Notes: generated from the sequence alone by a model not told the origin. 64,000 nucleotides of DNA from Apilactobacillus quenuiae (GCF_002994005.1 NZ_POSN01000003.1:96446-160445); one strand, 5' to 3'. Counted from the first letter of the stretch, positions 53,896 through 61,830 are shown. Numbers and translations: made by a program.

Positions 53896-55266
53896 TTATT
53901 TTGTAATACTAATTAATTTTTGATTTACAAATGACTTAATCCCATCAGGACCTAACTCACGGCCATAGCCAGAACGTTTAATTCCACCAAATGGAAGTTC
54001 TGGATAAGCAACTTGAGTAATGCCATTAATGAATACCATTCCAGTATCAATCTTAGAAGCCATCTTAGATGCTCTTTCATGGTTTTTAGATACAATTGAG
54101 CCACCCAAACCATAATTAGAATCATTAGCAATTCTAACTGCATCGGCATCATCTTTGGCAACATAAAATTGAGCGACTGGACCAAAGAATTCTTCATAAT
54201 ATGCAGGATTGTCTTTAGAAATATTAGATAAAATAGTTGGATTATAGAAATCACCATGCATATCAGGTATTCCACCACCATATTCTATCTTGGCACCATT
54301 TTTCACTGCATTTTGAACTTGTTGATCTAACTTAGTTTGAGCACCTTTAGATGATAATGGTGCTAAAGTAGTGTTTTCATCCATCGGATCACCAGGTTGA
54401 TATTTAGCAAATTCTGCTTTCAAAGCAGTCATAAATTTATCGGCAATACTTTGTTCAACAATGTAACGTTTGGATGATACACATACTTGTCCAGCATTCC
54501 ATAATCTAGCATATGCAGCTAATTTGGCAGCTTTCTTAATATCAACATCATCTAAAACAACCATAACATCATTGCCACCAAGTTCCATGGTACTCTTCTT
54601 TAAGTTTTTACCAGCTTCAGCAGCAATGTGAGTACCTGCTTTTTCAGAACCAGTTAAGGCTACACCTTGTACTCTTTTATCAGCAATAATGTCAGCAATT
54701 TGTTCATGACTTACGAATAGATTCTGGTATGCTGCTTCAGGGGCGCCAGATTCTTTAATAATTTTTTCAAATGCTAACGCACAACCTGGACAATTGCTGG
54801 CGTGCTTAACCATCACTGGGTTACCGGCCATAAAGTTAGTCGCAAAAACACGCATTAATTGATAATATGGAAAGTTCCATGGTTCAACACACATAACAAC
54901 ACCAACAGGATTATTTTCTATCCATGAATTACCGGCACTTGTTAGTAATGGTTTAGGTGCTAAAAATTTTTCACCGTTTTCAGCATAGTACTTTGCAATG
55001 GATGCACTTAATTTAACTTCAGCAACCGCTTCAGTATAAAGTTTTCCCATATCTTTAACAATTGTTTTAGCTAGACTATCACAATTATTTAACATTAAAT
55101 CAGCGACATTTTCCAAATAGTATTTTCTGGAAGCAACGGGCTTATTTTTCCATTCTTGATATAATTTTCCAGCCTTGTCTAAAGCTTTTTGAACATCTTC
55201 ATCACTCATTGATTTATATTCTTTTAGAACTTCATTTGTATATGGATAAGTAGTAACGTATGCCAT
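53896..55266 (-). CDS. NAD(P)-dependent aldehyde dehydrogenase, succinate-semialdehyde dehydrogenase-like
   Basis: About 456 aa. ATG at 55266 (MAYVTTYPYTNEVLKEY) with GGGGG upstream. Catalytic Cys in WNAGQVCVSSKRYIV, Glu in KSTMELGGNDVMVV, NAD-binding CVEPWNFPYYQ and LTGSEKAG. It resembles the GabD/Sad2 group annotated as succinate-semialdehyde dehydrogenase, about 460 aa. It oxidises an aldehyde to an acid; the physiological substrate is not proven. A cre-like sequence lies 39 bp upstream, so carbon-catabolite control is possible. Confidence 0.9.
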   Translation of the reverse strand: MAYVTTYPYTNEVLKEYKSMSDEDVQKALDKAGKLYQEWKNKPVASRKYYLENVADLMLNNCDSLAKTIVKDMGKLYTEAVAEVKLSASIAKYYAENGEKFLAPKPLLTSAGNSWIENNPVGVVMCVEPWNFPYYQLMRVFATNFMAGNPVMVKHASNCPGCALAFEKIIKESGAPEAAYQNLFVSHEQIADIIADKRVQGVALTGSEKAGTHIAAEAGKNLKKSTMELGGNDVMVVLDDVDIKKAAKLAAYARLWNAGQVCVSSKRYIVEQSIADKFMTALKAEFAKYQPGDPMDENTTLAPLSSKGAQTKLDQQVQNAVKNGAKIEYGGGIPDMHGDFYNPTILSNISKDNPAYYEEFFGPVAQFYVAKDDADAVRIANDSNYGLGGSIVSKNHERASKMASKIDTGMVFINGITQVAYPELPFGGIKRSGYGRELGPDGIKSFVNQKLISITK

Positions 55267-55304
55267 AATTTTAACCCCCACAAAAATTAATTTGTCAGCA
55301 TTAA

Positions 55305-55318
55305 TGAAAGCGCTTTAT
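55305..55318. promoter_or_regulatory. possible CcpA cre site of the aldehyde dehydrogenase gene
   Basis: On the - strand ATAAAGCGCTTTCA matches 12 of 14 positions of TGWAANCGNTNWCA, with the core AAAGCGCTTT perfect and palindromic. It is 39 bp upstream of the ATG. Confidence 0.55.
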
Positions 55319-55535
55319 CAACTTGACAACTAAATACTAGTTCCAAAGATTAGCAAAAGCAAATGAAAAGGTTAACAAAGTAATATTTTACTAATGAAAT
55401 GCTTAAATACATGCCCTAGTAACCAGGACTCCCTTAACCTTCAAAAATCTATATAAATATTTTTTATTATTGTTTATCTTTGCACAATAATAAAAAATAA
55501 TTCATGTTAAAATCTTCAAATGAAGGAGTTTATAA

Positions 55536-55862
55536 ATGAATAAAAAAATAATTTTCAAAGATATACTAATTGATGTACTATTATTAATTTTACCATTATG
55601 GATGATCATATACGGATTAATTGAGTTAGCCAAAGGTAGCCTATTTCATCCAGATGTATTCGTTCTTTTTGGAATCTTAATTATTGGCCCAATTAGCATT
55701 TTTAGAGTCTTTTTCTATCAAAGTAAAATTAAAGAGAATAATGGTTGGAAACATTCGATGTTTTACCAAAAATTTTTATTAATATTTTATATAACTTTTT
55801 TAATTATTAGTATCTTATTTTGGTTAATGTTTTTAGAAATTATCCCACCAATAACTTGGTAA
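55536..55862 (+). CDS. hypothetical membrane protein, three helices
   Basis: A 108-aa protein with hydrophobic segments at about 9-30, 40-60 and 80-103. AAGGAG lies upstream of ATG. I do not recognise the family; it ends in a terminator and seems to be monocistronic. Confidence 0.65.
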   Translation: MNKKIIFKDILIDVLLLILPLWMIIYGLIELAKGSLFHPDVFVLFGILIIGPISIFRVFFYQSKIKENNGWKHSMFYQKFLLIFYITFLIISILFWLMFLEIIPPITW

Positions 55863-55867
55863 AAAAT

Positions 55868-55908
55868 AAACCTAGAAAAGCTTTAATGCTTTCCTAGGTT
55901 TATTTTTT
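55868..55908. terminator. bidirectional terminator
   Basis: AAACCTAG(a)AAAGC pairs with GCTTT(c)CTAGGTTT with one mismatch, followed by ATTTTTTA. Confidence 0.85.
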
Positions 55909-55912
55909 ATCT

Positions 55913-56155
55913 TTAATTCATCTTTTGCACAAAGGCAAACACATCGGTAGCGACAGCATTATTTAGATTAAAGTCATCTTTAATCTTATCTACTGCTGTC
56001 TTATCATCACTATGTTTTTGAATGATTGAATTAACCTTCAAAACATTATCTTTATCGTTTAGGAAGTCAGTTAAAGTTTGACGTTCTCTAAATTCTCTAA
56101 CGATTCCATATACAACAACTACTACAATTAATAAAATTGAAAATATATTAAACAT
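55913..56155 (-). CDS. small membrane-anchored hypothetical protein
   Basis: About 80 aa. The ATG at 56155 (MFNIFSILLIVVVVVYGIVRE) has AGGAGTG upstream at a proper distance; the in-frame GTG at 56170 overlaps that site. One N-terminal membrane helix is followed by about 55 charged helical residues (VLKVNSIIQKH ... AVDKIKDDFNLNNAVATDV). The same design and similar C-terminal pattern occur in the protein at 60476-60736, so the two may be paralogues. Function unknown. Confidence 0.65.
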   Translation of the reverse strand: MFNIFSILLIVVVVVYGIVREFRERQTLTDFLNDKDNVLKVNSIIQKHSDDKTAVDKIKDDFNLNNAVATDVFAFVQKMN

Positions 56156-56232
56156 ATATTTAAAAATCACTCCTATATTTATATATTATACGTTAGATTA
56201 AAATATAAATAAAGCGCCATGTTCAAATGAAT

Positions 56233-56670
56233 CTATCGATAAATTAGATGAATTTTGCCTAAGATAGATAACACTGCAATCAAAAGCATAATAAATGAGC
56301 ACAATACAAATTGAACAAGAATAGCTAAGATATCAGGCGCTTGGGAATAAAATTCAATAAATATAAAACAGCTCAGTGGTAATAATCCACCTATAACCCC
56401 AATAAATAAACCAGTCTTAAAGAAAAAATGATTTTTATGATATCGATAGATTAAAATTGCATCCAAAATAGAACAAGCGATGCTTGTTAATATTAAAATC
56501 CAGGCAATTGTCAGTAAAATAACATCGCCTAAGTCTTGATTAACATTATACAATGACATTCCAATTACAAAAGAAATCGGAATCGAAACAACCATTGCAA
56601 CTCCAGTAAGAATATTTAGTAAACCAATACCAGTAAAATATTTATTAATAGTACAAAAACTCTTTTCCAA
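56233..56670 (-). CDS. hypothetical membrane protein, four helices
   Basis: A 145-aa protein with four hydrophobic segments (about 12-38, 46-68, 78-102 and 112-138). The start is not clear: TTG 56670 lacks a good ribosome site. The next in-frame Met lies within the first helix. The family is not recognised. Confidence 0.5.
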   Translation of the reverse strand: MEKSFCTINKYFTGIGLLNILTGVAMVVSIPISFVIGMSLYNVNQDLGDVILLTIAWILILTSIACSILDAILIYRYHKNHFFFKTGLFIGVIGGLLPLSCFIFIEFYSQAPDILAILVQFVLCSFIMLLIAVLSILGKIHLIYR

Positions 56671-56790
56671 ACATCATATTATCATAATCTTTTTTAGTAC
56701 AATATTTACCTATAATTTACATGCCTTTTACTTAAATCATAAGAACATTTTATATAATACATTTGTACTTAAAATAAAGGAGTGATAAAA

Positions 56791-57657
56791 ATGCATCGTA
56801 ATTTCAAAAAAATCTTTACTTTTTCTGCAACTTCATTAATTTTATTTACCAGTATGGCAACAGTAATTACTAGCAATGAAAAAATTAGTGTACAAGCTTC
56901 CACTCAAACAGGCCGACAAATAAAGCTAAAAGGCACTGTAAATATTAGAGATCTAGGTGGCTATCAAAATACTAAAGGAAAAACTATTAAGTATAAAAAA
57001 TTAATTCGAGCAGCTCAACTAAATACCGCAACTAAAGCTGATCTTAATAAGCTAAAAGATAATTATAATGTTGGCATCGATATAGACTTTAGAACCCCAA
57101 GTGAAATTGCGAAAGCAAACGATCCAAAGATTAATGGCATCAAATATGTAAAAGCGCCAGTTGTTTCTGATAAAGAAAACAAAGCAGATATTAAAGTTTT
57201 CAATAAAAATGGTGAAAAAGGAATGCTTCTTTATTACACCTACTTTATTAATCAAAACGGTCGCAAAAATTATCGTAAGTTATTTAACGAACTGTTGCAT
57301 GCGCCCAAAGATAAAGCCGTTCTTTATCACTGCAGTTACGGAAAAGATCGTACTGGTTTTGCTACCGCACTGATTTTAACCGCTCTTAATTTTGACAAAA
57401 AGAAAATTTATCATGATTATCTACTATCTAATAAATACCGTGCTAAAGCTACTAATTCCGATTTAACATCCATGAAGAAAAATGGAGCTACTAAATTAGC
57501 TATTAAAAATGAATACTACAATGATATTGTTGAGAAACAATACTTAGATCAAGCATATAAACTAGCTGAACAAAAATATGGTTCAATGATGGGATACCTT
57601 AAAAAAGGCATTGGTTTAAGTATCCATGAGCTAAAAAACTACAAACTAAATATCTAG
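56791..57657 (+). CDS. secreted tyrosine-specific protein phosphatase (DSP/Y_phosphatase3)
   Basis: About 288 aa, ATG at 56791 with AAAGGAG 8 nt upstream. A signal peptide ends near residue 36 (VQASTQ). The domain has NIRDLGGYQNTKGKTIKYKKLIRAAQL, typical of this group, and the P-loop YHCSYGKDRTGFATAL with Cys nucleophile and Arg. It removes phosphate from tyrosine or phosphoinositide-like substrates outside the cell; the natural substrate is unknown. Listeria LipA belongs to the same family. Confidence 0.9.
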   Translation: MHRNFKKIFTFSATSLILFTSMATVITSNEKISVQASTQTGRQIKLKGTVNIRDLGGYQNTKGKTIKYKKLIRAAQLNTATKADLNKLKDNYNVGIDIDFRTPSEIAKANDPKINGIKYVKAPVVSDKENKADIKVFNKNGEKGMLLYYTYFINQNGRKNYRKLFNELLHAPKDKAVLYHCSYGKDRTGFATALILTALNFDKKKIYHDYLLSNKYRAKATNSDLTSMKKNGATKLAIKNEYYNDIVEKQYLDQAYKLAEQKYGSMMGYLKKGIGLSIHELKNYKLNI

Positions 57658-57706
57658 AATAAAATTAAAACACCAAGATAATACTTGATAAATTTTGCGT
57701 TTTTAT

Positions 57707-57734
57707 TTGTATTATTATTTCTTTATGGTATATT
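57707..57734 (+). promoter_or_regulatory. promoter of the antitoxin RNA
   Basis: TTGTAT (57707-57712), 16-bp spacer, TATATT (57729-57734). Expected start near 57741, giving an RNA of about 68 nt to the terminator. Confidence 0.6.
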
Positions 57735-57740
57735 ATTGGT

Positions 57741-57808
57741 AGTTGATAAAAAATTCATTAAAGACACACAAAAAGCCCAACTACTCCCAATAGTTGAGCT
57801 TTTTTATT
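57741..57808 (+). ncRNA. antitoxin RNA (RNA II) of Fst/par-type locus
   Basis: The predicted small RNA starts AGTTGATAA..TTCATTAAAGAC. This segment (57740-57765) is repeated at 57911-57936, which is the start-codon region of the toxin gene on the other strand. So the 5' end of the RNA is complementary to the toxin mRNA around its ATG, with about four mismatches. It ends in the hairpin 57770-57808, shared with the convergent toxin transcript. This is the layout of RNA II in the pAD1 par locus. Expression has not been shown. Confidence 0.7.
57770..57808. terminator. shared bidirectional terminator of toxin and antitoxin RNAs
   Basis: AAAAAGC(c)CAACTA pairs with TAGTTG(a)GCTTTTTT, with A- and T-runs on both sides. 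Convergent sharing of a terminator is characteristic of par loci. Confidence 0.85.
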
Positions 57809-57812
57809 TTAC

Positions 57813-57929
57813 CTAATCTTTATTAAATCGACACTTGAACTTTTTAATAAAGTAATCAATAACATGATCAAATAGGTTAATTAGAATTCCTGCAATAACA
57901 GAAGTGAAAATAGTTGATAATATGTTCAT
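57813..57929 (-). CDS. fst: Fst-family type I toxin peptide
   Basis: A 38-aa peptide that starts MNILSTIFTSVIAGILINLF and ends in a charged tail (KKFKCRFNKD). One membrane-spanning helix and the SVIAGI / LFDHVIDYF pattern match Fst/Ldr toxins (compare PIxVGLxL...LD in Fst). GGAGG lies 8 nt before ATG. The mRNA upstream has CCAATCA-GGACAA-TGATTGG (57960-57941), a hairpin that overlaps the ribosome site, as in RNA I of pAD1. A TATAAT -10 lies at 57989-57984. The peptide would depolarise or damage membranes when unneutralised. Confidence 0.8.
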   Translation of the reverse strand: MNILSTIFTSVIAGILINLFDHVIDYFIKKFKCRFNKD

Positions 57930-58092
57930 TAAAGACGCCTCCAATCATTGTCCTGATTGGCTACCCAGTGCCGACTATTTAATATTATATTAAAAATCTA
58001 TAAAGATAAAGAATAATTATAAAATGACTCCATAAGGTTAATTAAAGATAATCTTACGGGTTTTAGTATGGTTTATTTTACTTTCAAATTTA

Positions 58093-58653
58093 TTAATGCT
58101 TTTTATACAAAAAGCAATTAGTTTCATGATCATTAACTAAACCAGCTGCCTGCATGAAAGAATAAATCGTAACTGGTCCAGTAAATTTGAAACCATCCTT
58201 CTTCATTTGTTGACTAATCAATTTAGCCTTTTGATCAGTTGATGGGATTTGTGAATGGTTAGTATGGTGATGATTGATGGGTTTATTATCTATAAATTGC
58301 CAAATGTAATCATTAAATGAAGCTTTCATATTGTGAATAACTTTAGCATTATTAATAATGGCCTTAATCTTTAAACGGTTTCGAATAATGCCGACATTGC
58401 TCATTAAATCTTCTACTTGATCATTCATTTTCATTGCTTTAGTAATGTCAAAATTATTGAAAGCTTTTCTAAAATTATTCCGTTTGTTTAAAACCGTTTT
58501 CCAGCTAAGTCCTGCTTGCATAATTTCTAATGACAATAATTCAAATAGCTCACGATCATCATGACATGGACGCCCCCATTCATCATCATGATATTTTTGC
58601 ATTAAGGCATTGTCGCCTACCCATGTGCAACGTTGGATATGTGTCATCTCCAT
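58093..58653 (-). CDS. tag: DNA-3-methyladenine glycosylase I
   Basis: A 186-aa base-excision enzyme removing 3-methyladenine. Zinc-binding Cys in QRCTWVGDN and His/Cys near the end (VNDHETNCFLYKKH). Family motifs YHDDEWGRPCHDDRELFELLSLEIMQAGLSWKTVL include the catalytic Glu. The reading frame overlaps the end of the NQO-like gene; ATG 58653 or 58647 (in ATGA) is used by coupling, since neither has its own ribosome site. Being in a TetR-controlled operon with an oxidoreductase suggests a response to an alkylating or electrophilic compound. Confidence 0.93.
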   Translation of the reverse strand: MEMTHIQRCTWVGDNALMQKYHDDEWGRPCHDDRELFELLSLEIMQAGLSWKTVLNKRNNFRKAFNNFDITKAMKMNDQVEDLMSNVGIIRNRLKIKAIINNAKVIHNMKASFNDYIWQFIDNKPINHHHTNHSQIPSTDQKAKLISQQMKKDGFKFTGPVTIYSFMQAAGLVNDHETNCFLYKKH

Positions 58654-59258
58654 TTTAATTTATATGTTAAATTTAATTTTAAATTATTTAACTTTTCCAA
58701 ATATCGTTTTCTTCTATTAATTTTAGAATTAGTAATACCGCCAAAGTTAAACCATTTTGCATGTTTCATGCCTAATTGTTTCAATGTTTTATTAATAAAT
58801 ATTTTTTTAATACTATTACCCATTGCCAATTTAAAATAAAAAGTTGGTGTTGTAGATGTTGTAAAAACATAAGTGTGATTTAAATTATTTAATAAACCTC
58901 TTACACCAGTTTTAGTTATTGTATGAGTTAATCCTTCTCCTTCTTTCATAACCTTATCAATAAATCCTTTTAGCATTCCAGGAATACTATTCCACCAAAT
59001 TGGAGTTATAAATATTATATCTGTAGATTCTTTAAGTAATTTTAGATATTTTACAACTAAAGTATCATGTGTTTTACCTAAATGAAATAATGATAATTCT
59101 TCACTATCATAAACTGGATTGAAATGGTCATTGTATAAATCTATAACGTTAAATTTTATATTATGTTTATTCAAATTATTTTTTATTGCCAGTAATTCTG
59201 CATGATTAAAACTATTATCATAAGGATGACAATAAACAATTAAAAAATTTTTATTCAT
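58644..59258 (-). CDS. NAD(P)H-dependent flavodoxin-fold oxidoreductase (NQO/MdaB-like)
   Basis: About 204 aa. ATG at 59258 with GGAAGTGA upstream, overlapping the TetR stop by 8 bp. FMN/FAD-binding flavodoxin-like fold: VYCHPYDNSFNHAELLA and IIFITPIWWNSIPGMLKGFIDKV are diagnostic. It reduces quinones, azo compounds or other electrophiles by two electrons. It is the middle gene of the TetR-NQO-Tag operon. Confidence 0.9.
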   Translation of the reverse strand: MNKNFLIVYCHPYDNSFNHAELLAIKNNLNKHNIKFNVIDLYNDHFNPVYDSEELSLFHLGKTHDTLVVKYLKLLKESTDIIFITPIWWNSIPGMLKGFIDKVMKEGEGLTHTITKTGVRGLLNNLNHTYVFTTSTTPTFYFKLAMGNSIKKIFINKTLKQLGMKHAKWFNFGGITNSKINRRKRYLEKLNNLKLNLTYKLKWR

Positions 59259-59808
59259 TCTTATCACTTCCAACTAATTTATTTAAAGCATCTTTAATTA
59301 TTAATAAATTTATTTCGCATACATTATTACTAATTAAATATCCATATCCTTGAATAAATGACCATAATTGAATAAAAGTATCATTAACTTTTTCTTTATC
59401 AATACACATAGAGATTATTTCTTTTGTTATCTTTAATAGTTTAAAATTCTTTTCTATATTATCGTCACTATATGCACCCAGAATATTAGGATTAAAAAAT
59501 AAAAATTCCATCAAGTTTGTTTTATCATTAAATAATTTAATTATATTTATCCCTAGATTAAGTAAAGCTTCTTTAGGCTTTACCTTATAATTACCTATTT
59601 GGTTATATATTTCTAAGTACACCCTGTTTGAAAGAATGATACCTACATTAAAAAATAAGTCATCTTTGCTTATGAATCTTTTATAAAAAGAACCAGTAGT
59701 AACATCTAACTTACTTGCAATATTACGTAAAGAAATATTTTTATATCCATAATTATCTATTTCTTTTATAGTTAAATCAATAATTTTATCCTTATCAATA
59801 TCTTTCAT
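59251..59808 (-). CDS. TetR/AcrR-family regulator
   Basis: About 185 aa. The ATG at 59808 has CGGAGG 9 nt upstream; 20 more residues are open but without signal. HTH: KIIDLTIKEIDNYGYKNISLRNIASKLDVTTGSFYKRFISK. It is the first gene of the operon, directly behind two matching palindromes, so it is probably an autorepressor relieved by the substrate of the oxidoreductase. Confidence 0.92.
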   Translation of the reverse strand: MKDIDKDKIIDLTIKEIDNYGYKNISLRNIASKLDVTTGSFYKRFISKDDLFFNVGIILSNRVYLEIYNQIGNYKVKPKEALLNLGINIIKLFNDKTNLMEFLFFNPNILGAYSDDNIEKNFKLLKITKEIISMCIDKEKVNDTFIQLWSFIQGYGYLISNNVCEINLLIIKDALNKLVGSDKNE

Positions 59809-59826
59809 AATAAAATTCCTCCGTAA

Positions 59827-59847
59827 AAAAATAACAACGTTATTTTT
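59827..59847. promoter_or_regulatory. TetR operator 1
   Basis: AAAAATAAC-AAC-GTTATTTTT, perfect 9-bp arms, 3-bp centre, 19 bp upstream of the TetR ATG. Confidence 0.75.
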
Positions 59848-59857
59848 AATCTGTGTA

Positions 59858-59878
59858 AATAATAACACTGTTATTTTT
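59858..59878. promoter_or_regulatory. TetR operator 2
   Basis: AATAATAAC-ACT-GTTATTTTT has the same form as operator 1 with one arm mismatch. Centres are 31 bp apart (about three helical turns). Confidence 0.75.
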
Positions 59879-59940
59879 AATTACAAATTTATGATTTATT
59901 AAATAATTGATATAATCGTTTAAAAATAGAGGTGAATAGT

Positions 59941-60472
59941 ATGGCTACCATAATTCTAATAAGAGGAAATTCAGGCAGTGGTAAAACTACTGTTGCAAAA
60001 AAGCTACATCAAATATTGGGAAGTAACAAACAGTTTATTAGTTTCTCAGGATTATATTAGACGCAATATGTTGCACGTAAAAGATAAGCCTGGAAATTTA
60101 TCAATAAATTTAATTGATAATATTATCCAATATGGGATACAGAATTGCACTTATATAATAGTTGAAGGAATATTTATTAAAAAAATATATGGTCATATGC
60201 TTTTTAATAACTTAGAAAGGGCCAATAAATCTTTAAGTTATTATTATAACTTGTCCTTTGAAGAAACTATCAAAAGAAATAATACAAAGAAATTAAAAAA
60301 ATTCAGCAAAACTTCCATGAAAAATTGGTTCATTCCACATGATTTCCTAGAAAATAAAAATGAAAAAATTATTAACGAAGAAATAAATCAATTTCAAATG
60401 TTAAATATTATTTTAAGTGATTTAAATCTAAATAAATTAGATATAAATACTTTTAATAAATTAAAACTGTAG
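59941..60472 (+). pseudogene. P-loop kinase (zeta-toxin/AAA_33-like), frameshifted
   Basis: The frame from ATG 59941 (GAGGTG upstream) reads MATIILIRGNSGSGKTTVAKKL, a perfect Walker A (GNSGSGKTT), and stops at TAG 60058. A second frame, one base shifted, continues with SLLVSQDYIRRNMLHVKDKPGNLSINLIDN and on to 60472, which is the expected continuation (SQDxIRR) of such kinases. The shift lies between about 60015 and 60050, possibly at the GGG of TTGGGAAG. Either a real disruption or a single-base sequencing error. The full product would be about 176 aa. It might phosphorylate a small substrate; the substrate is unknown. Confidence 0.8.
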
Positions 60473-60475
60473 TTA

Positions 60476-60736
60476 TTAATTAATTTTATGTTGTTTATAT
60501 TTGCCTAATATATCCAAACTTTCACCTAATTTTAGATGAAAGTTTTTCCTTAAATTTTTCACTTTTTCTGAATATTCTTGATCAGTCGATAATATTTTAA
60601 TAATCAATTCTTTATTCCTATCACTTCTTAAAATATATTCAATTAACTTCTTTGATTTTTTCTCGTTTCTAAAATAAACAAAAGTATTAATTATTGTAAA
60701 AGTGAAAACAAAAATATTAAAAATATTCCAAAACAT
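60476..60736 (-). CDS. small membrane-anchored hypothetical protein (paralogue-like to 55913)
   Basis: An 86-aa protein, AGAGG before ATG. One N-terminal helix (about 4-22) and a basic helical tail with ILSTDQEYSEKVKNLRKNFHLKLGESLDILGKY. The overall design and the final DxFNL/KNFHL block resemble the protein at 55913-56155. Function unknown. Confidence 0.65.
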   Translation of the reverse strand: MFWNIFNIFVFTFTIINTFVYFRNEKKSKKLIEYILRSDRNKELIIKILSTDQEYSEKVKNLRKNFHLKLGESLDILGKYKQHKIN

Positions 60737-60784
60737 TTAAAAACCTCTTCTCCATTAATGACGTTCTATCTCTAAATATATTAT

Positions 60785-60820
60785 AAAAAGACTAACTAGT
60801 AAAAATAGTTAGTCTTTTTA
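60785..60820. terminator. terminator behind the 60829 gene
   Basis: AAAAAGACTAACTA pairs with TAGTTAGTCTTTTTA around a 7-nt loop. Confidence 0.92.
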
Positions 60821-60828
60821 TTCATAAA

Positions 60829-61035
60829 TTATTTATTTTTATCAGCGTAATGTACCCATACACAAACTACAATCACAATAATTATGAGTAAAGCATATTG
60901 ACCGACTGTATCCCAGTCAACATCGTTACCACCTAATAGATTAAATAAAGCAATACAGCATAAAATGAAAAATAAAAATTTCCACATTCTAAATATTAAT
61001 CCAATACCATTACCGAGTAGTTTTAATAAATTCAT
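60829..61035 (-). CDS. small two-helix membrane protein
   Basis: A 68-aa protein with hydrophobic segments at about 13-35 and 43-63, separated by GGNDVDWDTVGQ. GGAGG precedes the ATG. I do not recognise it. It stands between a terminator and an apparently empty stretch. Confidence 0.65.
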   Translation of the reverse strand: MNLLKLLGNGIGLIFRMWKFLFFILCCIALFNLLGGNDVDWDTVGQYALLIIIVIVVCVWVHYADKNK

Positions 61036-61307
61036 ATGTATCCTCCATGATTATAAAATCCCAATAATAAATATTATTCGTGAATATACAAAAATACAAG
61101 CTCATATTGTTATTAAAAAAATTGTTAGTCAATCAATTTTTTTATATCTAAGAATTGTATTACAAGATATAATGAAAAAGGTATTGCAATAATTATAACT
61201 ATTATTATATAACAATAGTTATTCAAGATTAATGGATAGTATATTTAAAAATATACGTACAGAAAGAATTTCCTTGTATTTTATTTCCTTGTTTTCTTTA
61301 TTACACT
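61036..61307. other. no gene seen
   Basis: An AT-rich 270-bp stretch with no credible frame or ribosome site on either strand, left of the CRISPR array terminator. Confidence 0.5.
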
Positions 61308-61336
61308 AAAAGGCCACTTTAATTGTGGCCTTTTTT
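61308..61336. terminator. hairpin downstream of the CRISPR array
   Basis: AAAAGGCCAC (61308-61317) pairs with GTGGCCTTTT (61325-61334), with a T-run on + and an A-run opposite. If the array is read on the - strand this could end its transcript. Confidence 0.8.
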
Positions 61337-61416
61337 ATATACAAAAAATGTAAAAAATATAACTCATACGTATTCATGATATCCACGAAACTAAATAACT
61401 TGTATGATTTTAAATA

Positions 61417-61627
61417 GAATCATTCCCGCGCATGCGGGATAAACGGTACTAGATCGCTGTAAATACTCATTAACTCAGAATCACTCCCGCGCATGCGGGA
61501 TATACAGACTGCTCTTGGACCACTGAGAAATGAAATTAGAATCACTCCCGCGCATGCGGGATATACTTAGTGGTAATAACTCCAGACAAATTGGCACAAG
61601 AATCACTCCCGCGCATGCGGGATATAC
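61417..61627 (-). CRISPR. CRISPR mini-array, type I-E-like repeats, 4 repeats and 3 spacers
   Basis: Repeats of 28 nt at 61417-61444, 61478-61505, 61539-61566 and 61600-61627. Three are identical (core CTCCCGCGCATGCGGGAT, stem CCCGC/GCGGG). The one at 61417 has two substitutions, which marks the distal end. Spacers are exactly 33 nt each. Read on the - strand the repeat is GTATATCCCGCATGCGCGGG followed by AGTGATTC, close to the Firmicutes I-E type with a GTGATxC handle. That direction puts the leader at the AT-rich sequence above 61628. No cas gene is in the window. Confidence 0.92.
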
Positions 61628-61775
61628 ACTAAAAGATCAGCGGCAAATCAACAATCCAAAATTACAGATCAAGTATTTTCATTCACTTTTATTATGATAG
61701 CATATCCACAAATTAATTAATATAAAATTATAAATACATAAAAAATTAATTTTGAATCTACATCTAATTATCTTA

Positions 61776-61804
61776 TTTACACCCCACTCAAAAACCGCTA
61801 TAAT
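61776..61804 (+). promoter_or_regulatory. promoter of the repA leader (sense)
   Basis: TTTACA (61776-61781), 17-bp spacer, TATAAT (61799-61804). Transcription would start near 61811, about 210 nt before the repA start codon, and pass through the antisense RNA region and the attenuator. Confidence 0.75.
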
Positions 61805-61830
61805 TATAAGCATACAAAAATAAAACATAG

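Noticed and set aside
60965-61192. 75-codon frame on the + strand overlapping the 60829 gene
   Set aside because: Half of it is antisense to a better-supported gene, and it has no ribosome site.
61628-61660. 33-nt segment after the last CRISPR repeat as a fourth spacer
   Set aside because: Its length would fit, but no repeat follows at 61661; taken as leader sequence.
61702-61710. ATATCCACA as a DnaA box for the repA origin
   Set aside because: A single site with one mismatch in AT-rich DNA; insufficient as origin evidence.
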